Positions 40,033-46,126 of a stretch of 46,126 nt of DNA are shown piece after piece (position 1 is the first letter of the stretch; the number at the start of each line of letters is the position of its first letter). This DNA is from CAUPWF01 sp964367905 (lineage in GTDB: Bacteria; Bacillota; Clostridia; Lachnospirales; Lachnospiraceae), in contig CAYIZP010000024.1 in assembly GCA_964367905.1 (NCBI GenBank), positions 1-46,126 of the forward strand, written 5' to 3'. Both the position numbers and the translations under genes were made by a program. The notes below the pieces were generated by a model. The model did not search any database and was not told the origin of the DNA. It worked only from the letters and a program-made list of their open reading frames with translations.

Positions 40033-41343
40033 TCAACCACCAAATTGCTCTCTAACCGCTTCATCCTCTTCTCTAGACATAATATTATGCGAATATGCCT
40101 CTGTGATAACCATCCTGCCATCGCCTGGATCAGTAAATATATATTTTACGTCTGCACTCTCATCTTCGGTAGATACATATTTAAATGAAGATTCAAACCC
40201 ATCAAATTCAATATGTACTGGTGTTGTCCCACCATAAGCCTCTTTTAACTCATCAAATGTTTTGCCGTAATAATCAAAACTTTTAAAAAGCTCTGCAAGC
40301 TGCGCTGATGTGTGTACAGGTTCATCCCAAAAATAGTAATCATTATCTTGCGCATATTCCTCTGTCTTTAGTGCAAACTTCTCATCAAGCGGCTCGTACC
40401 TTGCTAGCTCGAATCTATAACTTAAGATTGTATTGTCTGCTCCCTCGTACCCACTATTATCATAATGATATGTCGCACTTAGTATCCCGTCTTTCAGTGT
40501 TGGAACAAATGCAATAGCTGAATTATCATTAATCGGATAACCATTGATGTAACCATTCTCGTTTACAATCGGATAAAACGTGTCTTCCTCAATTTCAATG
40601 TCAAATCCTGCCAAACTCAGTGGAGTTACACCATCAAATTTTACATATAATTCAAAGCGATATATTCCCTCCCTGTCATCGCCTCGAATAATCGCTTGTG
40701 CCTCAAGTACCCCCTCTTGCTGTGGATTGTCCACAAAATCATATATTTCGAGCGTGCCGTACCAAAGCGACTGCATAACATCGGGATGTGTAATATACTC
40801 CGTTGGTCTTGTTGAGGTCGTAGCCTCAACAGGTGCTACAAACTCTTTCTCCTCGTACGGTATACGCTCAGTACTGCTCGCGTTATACTCGAAAATATAG
40901 CTTTCTTCTCTATCAATTTCATATAGAGTAACTTCCCCATCTACGAGCGAAAATTCAAAGCTTAGAATTTCCGTTTGCACGATCCCCCTTTCATAGCCGT
41001 CTATCATCTCCAGCTTACTTACTGGATAGACCTCACCACTTAATACAAGTTCAATCTCATCATTTTCTAAAATGTAGACATAGTCATCCTGCATGTCTCG
41101 CATAGCTAAGTCCTCTCCCATCAACTCTTCGCCTCTTCTTTGTACACTCACGAGATCATATCTACCTATAACTTCTGGGGCTTCTTCCTCTTTTTCCTCC
41201 TGCTCCGCCTCCTGTCCCTCCATATGTTGCGTCATATCCGAAACTGCAGATTCCAAATCACTCCCCGTCTCCTCTTCTCCACAAGCTGTGAAGAGTACCA
41301 TTGTGCTAATTAATATAAACAAAAATGTAATTATTTTTTTCAT
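40033..41343 (-). CDS. predicted lipoprotein of unknown function
   Basis: 436 residues, ATG behind GAAAGGAGAG. The signal peptide ends in the lipobox LFTAC (Cys21). An acidic linker (QEAEQEEKEEEAPEV) follows, then a region rich in beta strands. VIGRYDLVSVQRRGEELMGE resembles the start of lipocalin-like or DUF4923-type strands found in clostridial lipoproteins, but this is not certain. It has no catalytic motif I can name. The linker resembles that of the TlpA-like lipoprotein at 10 kb, a common feature of surface lipoproteins in this group. Confidence 0.82.
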   Translation of the reverse strand: MKKIITFLFILISTMVLFTACGEEETGSDLESAVSDMTQHMEGQEAEQEEKEEEAPEVIGRYDLVSVQRRGEELMGEDLAMRDMQDDYVYILENDEIELVLSGEVYPVSKLEMIDGYERGIVQTEILSFEFSLVDGEVTLYEIDREESYIFEYNASSTERIPYEEKEFVAPVEATTSTRPTEYITHPDVMQSLWYGTLEIYDFVDNPQQEGVLEAQAIIRGDDREGIYRFELYVKFDGVTPLSLAGFDIEIEEDTFYPIVNENGYINGYPINDNSAIAFVPTLKDGILSATYHYDNSGYEGADNTILSYRFELARYEPLDEKFALKTEEYAQDNDYYFWDEPVHTSAQLAELFKSFDYYGKTFDELKEAYGGTTPVHIEFDGFESSFKYVSTEDESADVKYIFTDPGDGRMVITEAYSHNIMSREEDEAVREQFGG

Positions 41344-41413
41344 GATTCTCTCCTTTCTTTTTCAGAAAGTATAGCAAAATGAAATGCATAAAACATCGTA
41401 TATTTGTGCAACG

Positions 41414-41476
41414 TCATTGGGGACGTAGTTTTTTGACAAAAAACTACGTCCCCAATGAAAACTTCCCTGTCCCTTT
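41414..41476. repeat. long palindromic repeat, GGGACGTTG family copy 2
   Basis: A 21-bp perfect inverted repeat (41414-41434 with 41438-41458, loop GAC) built around GGGGACGTAGTTTTTT. On the minus strand it is preceded by AAAAAGGGACAGGGAAGTT, matching the partial unit next to copy 1 at 22.9 kb. It lies between galT and the lipoprotein gene and may end galT transcription. Confidence 0.75.
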
Positions 41477-41484
41477 TTGATCAC

Positions 41485-42981
41485 CTACAGAGTTTCGACA
41501 AATCTTCTAAATGCTGCTCGACCATCTTCGGTCGCTTTAAACACACCTGCATGTTCTAATACTTTTACAAATACTTGTCCCACTTCTTCTTCAATAATAC
41601 CATTCACATTATCTACATTGATATCATTGTACTTTGAAGTAATCATTGCCGTCCACTCGGCATGTTTTACCAAATCCTCGTGACTAGAAACATCTTTTCC
41701 TTCTATAATATACTGTGCGAGCAATTCCATCTCTGTTTTCAACCTCGCTGGAAGTACTGCCAATCCCATTACTTCTATTAATCCGATGTTTTCTTTCTTA
41801 ATATGATGTAACTCTTGATGTGGATGGTATACACCTAGAGGATATTCTTCCGTTGTTTTATTGTTACGTAATGCTAGGTCGATCTCATACTTGCCATTCT
41901 TCATCCTTACAATCGGTGTAATGGTGTTATGTGGAACACCATCTGTCTCGGCGTATACAAATACAGATTCATCTGTATATCCCCTCCACTTTTCAAGGAT
42001 GTATGTAGAAAGTTTGATTAACTTCTCTTCATCTTCACTACGCAATCTCAATACAGAGAGCGGCCATTTCACGATTCCTACTTCAATATTTTCATATCCT
42101 GGAATCTCGAACTCTTCCTCCACTTCTGCCTCTTCCATTGCAAATGTGTAATGGCCTCCTTGGAAGTGATCGTGACTCAATATAGATCCCCCTACAATAG
42201 GAAGGTCCGCATTTGACCCAAGGAAGTAATGTGGAAATGTTTTTACAAAGTCAAGAAGTTTTCTAAATGTGGCTTCTTCAATCTTCATCGGTACATGTTG
42301 AGAATGGAACACGATACAATGTTCGTTGTAGTATACATATGGCGAATATTGGAATCCCCAATCTGTCTGATTCATGGTAATCGGAATCACTCTGTGATTC
42401 TCACGCGCTGGATGGTTCACATGCCCCGCGTAACCTTCATTCTCAATGCACAATAAACAGCTTGGATAGCTACTACTCTTCGCATTTCTAGCTGCTGCAA
42501 TTGCCTTCGGATCTTTCTCTGGTTTGGATAGGTTGATTGTAATATCAATTTCACCATAAGGGCTACTTACCTTCCACTTCTTGTCTTTTGCAATCCGATA
42601 TCTTCTTATATAATCACTATCTTGGCTCAGCTTGTAGAAATATTCTGTCGCTTCTTCCGCCGATTCTTGGTATTTTTGTTCAAAAACTTGTCTAACTTGT
42701 GCTGGTCTTGGCATTAAGCAATTCATAATCTTAGTATCGAATAAATCTCGATATACAATGCTATCTTCGATAATGCCTCTTGCTACTGCCTCATCTAGAA
42801 GTTCTTTCAGAATCCCTTCTAGATCCTCAACGTTTACAACCACCTTATCATCCGTTGATACATAGTCACTTTCGTGAAATAATCCAAGAACTAAGTTTCT
42901 CGCATAGACTCTTTCACATTCTGGAAGAATGCCCGTCGTAACTCCATACTCTACTAATTTGTCAATATTTCTATAAAACAT
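41485..42981 (-). CDS. galT: UDP-glucose--hexose-1-phosphate uridylyltransferase, class II
   Basis: 498 residues, the length of the Gram-positive class II enzyme. It transfers UMP from UDP-glucose to galactose-1-phosphate in the Leloir pathway. Motifs are NHPARENHRVIPI and the histidine triad-like SHDHFQGGHY (His270/His272). Its ATG overlaps the end of galK by 11 bases, so galKT is an operon with coupled translation. It ends before a palindromic repeat. Confidence 0.97.
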   Translation of the reverse strand: MFYRNIDKLVEYGVTTGILPECERVYARNLVLGLFHESDYVSTDDKVVVNVEDLEGILKELLDEAVARGIIEDSIVYRDLFDTKIMNCLMPRPAQVRQVFEQKYQESAEEATEYFYKLSQDSDYIRRYRIAKDKKWKVSSPYGEIDITINLSKPEKDPKAIAAARNAKSSSYPSCLLCIENEGYAGHVNHPARENHRVIPITMNQTDWGFQYSPYVYYNEHCIVFHSQHVPMKIEEATFRKLLDFVKTFPHYFLGSNADLPIVGGSILSHDHFQGGHYTFAMEEAEVEEEFEIPGYENIEVGIVKWPLSVLRLRSEDEEKLIKLSTYILEKWRGYTDESVFVYAETDGVPHNTITPIVRMKNGKYEIDLALRNNKTTEEYPLGVYHPHQELHHIKKENIGLIEVMGLAVLPARLKTEMELLAQYIIEGKDVSSHEDLVKHAEWTAMITSKYNDINVDNVNGIIEEEVGQVFVKVLEHAGVFKATEDGRAAFRRFVETL

Positions 42982-44140
42982 ATGCGCCCTCTCCTACATC
43001 TACCACGTAAATCTCTGGGTTATGTCCAACTTTTTCCATATATCCTTTTGTAACCTTCTCAATAAAAGTATCTACCGCTTCGTCTTTTACAATGCTAACA
43101 GTACACCCACCGAATCCACCACCTGTAATACGCGATCCAATTACACCATCAATCGCCCATGCCATTTCAACTAAAATGTCGATTTCGTCACATGATACTT
43201 CATAATCATCTCTTAGTGACACATGAGATGCATTCATTAATCTTCCAAATGTTTCTAAATCTTTATTTTTAAGCGCTTCTACAGCCTTTACCGCTCTTTG
43301 ATTCTCGTAAACAGCATGCTTTGCTCTCTTGATACGAATTTCATCTTTGATCGCCTCTTTGATTGCTTCAAATTCTTCTTCTGTCAAATCTCCCAATCCT
43401 TTGATTTCCTTCACTGTCTGTAGTTCTTCTAATGCTTTCTCACAATCAGCGCGTCTATTATTGTAAGCTGAATCTACTAAACTGTGCTTCACTTTACTAT
43501 TTGTAATTACAATCTTCGCTCCATCTAATTTAATCGGAGCATACTCATAACTCAAGTCACTTGTATCTAAGAAAATTGCATGGTCTTTTTTACCCATTGC
43601 GCTTGCAAATTGATCCATAATTCCACAATTCATTCCATTAAAATTATTCTCAGAATACTGTCCAATCAAAGCAATGTCAATCATAGATAATTCAGAGAAT
43701 CCGAATAAGTCTTTCAACATCAATCCTGTAAGAACTTCTAATGATGCCGACGATGACAACCCAGAACCGTTTGGAATGTTTCCATAGATTAGGATATCCA
43801 TTCCACATGGAATCTTATGTCCCAGTTCTTCGAATCTCCACATTATACCTTTTGGATAGTTTGTCCAGTTCGCTGCTTCCGATGGCACCAAATCATCTAA
43901 GCTCGATTCCATTGTTCCAAATTGCGCGAAATTTAATGAGAAGAATCTCAGAGCCCTATCTTCTCGCTTTCTCACCACTGCATATGTCCCCAAAGTCAAT
44001 GCACATGGAAATACATGTCCTCCATTATAATCTGTGTGTTCTCCGATCAAATTCACACGTCCTGGTGCAAAATACGCACGAATTTCTCCACCTTGTCCAT
44101 AATTTTCTTCAAACTTTTGAATCAACTCTTGTCTTGTCAT
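42971..44140 (-). CDS. galK: galactokinase
   Basis: 389 residues, ATG behind AGGAGG. Phosphorylates galactose at C1 with ATP. The galactokinase signature GRVNLIGEHTDYNGG is at 27-41, the GHMP ATP loop PNGSGLSSSASLEV at 123-136, and motif 3, GSRITGGGFGGCTVSIV, near 340. First gene of galKT, divergent from an AraC regulator with a 207-base shared region. galE was not found in the window. Confidence 0.98.
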   Translation of the reverse strand: MTRQELIQKFEENYGQGGEIRAYFAPGRVNLIGEHTDYNGGHVFPCALTLGTYAVVRKREDRALRFFSLNFAQFGTMESSLDDLVPSEAANWTNYPKGIMWRFEELGHKIPCGMDILIYGNIPNGSGLSSSASLEVLTGLMLKDLFGFSELSMIDIALIGQYSENNFNGMNCGIMDQFASAMGKKDHAIFLDTSDLSYEYAPIKLDGAKIVITNSKVKHSLVDSAYNNRRADCEKALEELQTVKEIKGLGDLTEEEFEAIKEAIKDEIRIKRAKHAVYENQRAVKAVEALKNKDLETFGRLMNASHVSLRDDYEVSCDEIDILVEMAWAIDGVIGSRITGGGFGGCTVSIVKDEAVDTFIEKVTKGYMEKVGHNPEIYVVDVGEGAYVL

Positions 44141-44198
44141 CGTTATTCCTCCTAAATTTTTATCATCACATTATCCATATGTTGCCTATTTTATTCTT

Positions 44199-44227
44199 AT
44201 GATATATAATTTAATCAATATTATCAA
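44199..44227 (-). promoter_or_regulatory. galK promoter (predicted)
   Basis: On the minus strand TTGATA, 17 bases, TATCAT. The -35 lies in an AT-rich stretch that probably also serves the divergent araC gene (TATATAT near 44243). Confidence 0.55.
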
Positions 44228-44260
44228 TATGCATTTGTATTATATATATGTCATTTTGTT

Positions 44261-44350
44261 GCAGGAGATAGTGGAAAAAATTTTCACACGGCAATTTGTC
44301 CCTAAAGGTCCAAAGTTGCCAGATAATGAGAAAGGGCTGGTTATTATATG
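44261..44350 (+). promoter_or_regulatory. structured araC leader, copy B of a duplicated element
   Basis: Matches the guaA leader from GCAGGAG through TGGTTATTA. The stretch TTTTCACACGGCAATTTG is identical, as is CCAAAGTTGCCAGA. Hairpin 1 is kept in changed form: 6 bases are lost between GTG and CACAC, yet GTG/CAC and GAAA/TTTC still pair. Hairpin 2 keeps GGCAA/TTGCC, the bulged G and TTTG/CAAA, while its tip changes from CCC/GGG to CC/GG. The end, GAGAAAGGG, again serves as the ribosome-binding site, 11 bases before ATG. Confidence 0.6.
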
Positions 44351-44351
44351 A
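44271..44351 (+). CDS. possible 26-codon upstream ORF overlapping the araC start
   Basis: A GTG-started frame encodes a peptide containing FTRQFVPKGPKLPD and EKGLVII. Its TGA overlaps the araC ATG as ATGA. AGGAG lies only 3 bases upstream of the GTG, which is poor spacing. In the guaA copy the same frame is open only after a TGA and runs in phase into guaA. Differences between copies are mostly at non-synonymous positions, so protein selection is not evident. It could be a coupling leader peptide or simply the coding potential of a structured RNA. Confidence 0.3.
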   Translation: MEKIFTRQFVPKGPKLPDNEKGLVII

Positions 44352-45226
44352 ATTCCGTTCAGAATAAAAATCTAAAAAAATCTTATAAGGTTTCGGAAAC
44401 ACGCTACGTCTCTTTGTCCATTCACACAAGTGGACATCAAGAATGTATCGCTTCCCACCAATGGGGCCCTGGAATTCGTGACCACTTCCTACTACATCAT
44501 GTGATTGTTGGAAAAGGGCACTTAGAAATCAATGGACAAGAGTATCAACTGCGTGCCGGTGACACCTTCTTAATCCAACCATTCTCGGAGGTAACCTATT
44601 ATGCCGACGCCACAGATCCATGGGAATATACTTGGGTTGGATTTATCGGGGACGATGCTAAAAACATAGTAAATGTCATCGGATTTACCACCGATACACC
44701 TGTACTGCATCATCAAGCAAACTCTAAGCAGATTACCATGAGACTCCTTAACATCTACAAGTCAAGAGGCGGTCTATTTCCAAACACCTTAGATATGACT
44801 GCCCAGTTATTTTTATTATTATCGGAGCTATCCACCAATAACCTAGCACGATTAGAGGAACCAAGTGTCCTCTGGGCAAACAAAAAAAACTCCACCTATC
44901 AGACCTATGCTCAAAGTGGAGTTGATTACATTCATTCACATTATTCTTATCCCATCAGCATTCAAGACATCGCTGATTATATTGGCGTGAGCAGAAGTCA
45001 CCTATTCCGCTCCTTTCAAGAGACCTATCAACAGTCTCCAAAAGAGTATTTAACCAACTTTCGCATTCAGCAAGCTTGCCTCTTATTAAAGCATTCCAAC
45101 CTATCCGTATCTGCCATCGGAAGCTCTGTTGGGTTCGAAGATCGATTAAACTTCTCCAAAGCATTCAAGAAAATAATGGGGGTAGCCCCTACTCATTATA
45201 TGATACCAAGGAACAAAGGGTCGTGA
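44348..45226 (+). CDS. AraC family regulator with cupin domain, probable galactose regulator
   Basis: 292 residues. The N-terminal cupin (about 25-150) has HHVIVGKGHLEINGQEY and LRAGDTFLIQPFSEVTY, typical of sugar-binding AraC proteins. The C-terminal DNA-binding domain (about 190-290) has ISIQDIADYIGVSRSHLFRS and the second unit with LSVSAIGSSVGFEDRLNFSK. It is divergent from galKT, so control of those genes by galactose or a galactoside is likely but inferred. The leader carries copy B of the element also found before guaA. Confidence 0.92.
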   Translation: MNSVQNKNLKKSYKVSETRYVSLSIHTSGHQECIASHQWGPGIRDHFLLHHVIVGKGHLEINGQEYQLRAGDTFLIQPFSEVTYYADATDPWEYTWVGFIGDDAKNIVNVIGFTTDTPVLHHQANSKQITMRLLNIYKSRGGLFPNTLDMTAQLFLLLSELSTNNLARLEEPSVLWANKKNSTYQTYAQSGVDYIHSHYSYPISIQDIADYIGVSRSHLFRSFQETYQQSPKEYLTNFRIQQACLLLKHSNLSVSAIGSSVGFEDRLNFSKAFKKIMGVAPTHYMIPRNKGS

Positions 45227-45341
45227 TTTCATGCTTGCATTTACCTAGGATATGACGATTGAATCCTTGATTAATATTTAATACGTTTACAATTAATTCT
45301 ACTTGAATCCCTTGATGGATAGATATATTGTTAGTTTACCT

Positions 45342-46126
45342 TTAGTCAATAACAGCAATTGCTATCTTAATAACATAATTGTCTATTCCATCTACAGATA
45401 ATTCATCTAAGACCATATACTCATAAAAATATTCACCCAGTTTAATATTATTACTTTGTGCATATTCTACTACTATTTCATAAGCTTCATCAATTGTAAA
45501 GTATCCATTTTTGTGGTAATAGATTAGATAATTTCCAGAAGGCTTGACCATTGTAGAAGCCCCTTTTTTATTTGTCTTACTAAAGTAATAATCAAAATAT
45601 TCTTTTGTTTCAAAGTCTTCATTTTTAATAATATGTCCTACTGCACTGGGCAAGTTTAAAGCAGTTCCCATTGCATTTTTAATATGATTTGTAAATGCAG
45701 TATAGTAGTCTGAAAGGTCACTTTCTGTAATAAACAAAGTCTCTTTTTCTTCAAAAACAATTTGAGGATGATCGCAGTCTTGTTCAAAGTATGCTTTGAT
45801 TGTATTTTCTTTTTCTTCCATAAGTTTTATGGTATGGTTTAGCTTTTTAATTTCCTCCTTTAACAGAGATTTATGTTCTGATAAAAGCTCTAAGCACTTT
45901 TCAGGTGAGCGAGTTTCAAGATATTTTTTTATAGTAGACAGCGGAACACCCATATCTTTTAATGATTTAATCACAAAGAATGATTCAATTTGGAAAATCG
46001 AATAGCCACGAAATCCATTGTCATCCTTTTTTTCAGGGCAAAACACTCCTTCTCTGTCATAGTAGAATAATGTGTGCTTTGAAACACCTACCATCTTAGC
46101 AAACTCACCCGTTGAAATATATTTTT
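45342..46126 (-). CDS. MerR family regulator with effector-binding domain (5' end outside window)
   Basis: The frame is open to the right edge, reading KYISTGEFAKMVGVSKHTLF, so the true start lies just beyond the window; an internal ATG at 46094 would cut the first helix of the winged helix-turn-helix. The MerR domain (YYDREGVFCPEKKDDNGFRG, then LKDMGVPLSTIKKYLETRS) is followed by a coiled-coil helix and a C-terminal GyrI/BmrR-like ligand-binding domain, with NYLIYYHKNGYFTIDEAYE. Such proteins sense small hydrophobic or cationic compounds. The target may lie outside the window. Confidence 0.88.
   Translation of the reverse strand, partial: KYISTGEFAKMVGVSKHTLFYYDREGVFCPEKKDDNGFRGYSIFQIESFFVIKSLKDMGVPLSTIKKYLETRSPEKCLELLSEHKSLLKEEIKKLNHTIKLMEEKENTIKAYFEQDCDHPQIVFEEKETLFITESDLSDYYTAFTNHIKNAMGTALNLPSAVGHIIKNEDFETKEYFDYYFSKTNKKGASTMVKPSGNYLIYYHKNGYFTIDEAYEIVVEYAQSNNIKLGEYFYEYMVLDELSVDGIDNYVIKIAIAVID

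Noticed and set aside
43741..44202. 153-codon plus-strand ORF antisense to galK
   Set aside because: galK is unambiguous on the other strand, and the antisense product shows no domain or start signal.
1..46126. rRNA, tRNA genes and CRISPR arrays
   Set aside because: No tRNA cloverleaf, rRNA core sequence or regularly spaced repeats were seen on either strand by reading. A tRNAscan or CRISPR search was not possible here.

Overview
The window looks like a chromosomal segment of a low-GC, anaerobic, spore-forming Firmicute, most likely a member of the Lachnospiraceae or a close relative in Clostridia. The reasons are the spoIIID-type sporulation regulator, the Gram-positive S10-spc-alpha gene order with secY, adk, map and infA inside it, a zinc-type S14 and L36, an L17 with an internal insertion, an S4 without zinc cysteines, a class II GalT, a THF riboswitch in front of folT, and the small CD1871A-type CXXC protein. 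No rRNA, tRNA, CRISPR array or intact insertion sequence was seen. Layout, left to right. (1) 1-5.3 kb: the end of an unidentified gene, an EcsC-family gene, guaA read leftward with an unusual structured leader, a C_GCAxxG_C_C redox protein, and a cysteine desulfidase-family gene that converges on a GntR/FCD regulator. (2) 5.4-7.6 kb: a gene-free cluster of hairpins with a candidate terminated RNA, an HPr-like protein lacking the phosphorylatable histidine, an AraC regulator and spoIIID. (3) 7.6-10.8 kb: a redox set (TlpA-like lipoprotein, 48-residue CXXC protein, polyferredoxin membrane protein, rubredoxin-GltB FMN protein). (4) 10.9-14.5 kb: a diguanylate cyclase and a degenerate-GGDEF/EAL phosphodiesterase on divergent promoters. 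(5) 14.5-19.7 kb: an alpha-galactosidase, sodium symporter and LacI module with two matching operators. (6) 19.7-22.9 kb: proC, a MATE exporter, and folT under a tetrahydrofolate riboswitch. (7) 23-39.4 kb: the S10-spc-alpha ribosomal protein cluster from rpsJ to rplQ, read leftward, with a long structured leader before rpsJ and another before rpsM. (8) 39.4-41.5 kb: two envelope proteins of unknown function. (9) 41.5-45.2 kb: galT and galK, divergent from an AraC regulator. (10) the right edge: a MerR-type regulator running out of the window. Working together: the alpha-galactosidase operon would import and hydrolyse alpha-galactosides to free galactose, and galK/galT would pass it into the Leloir pathway; each has its own regulator. 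The ribosomal cluster appears to be driven from a promoter before rpsJ, with an internal promoter before rpmJ. The most unusual observation is a block of about 90 nt found twice, 42 kb apart: directly upstream of guaA on the minus strand and directly upstream of the gal-linked araC gene on the plus strand. Both copies start with GCAGGAG, form two consecutive hairpins, and end in the ribosome-binding site of the gene. A shorter match to its 3' end precedes the EAL gene. This could be an undescribed cis-regulatory RNA or a small mobile or coding repeat.
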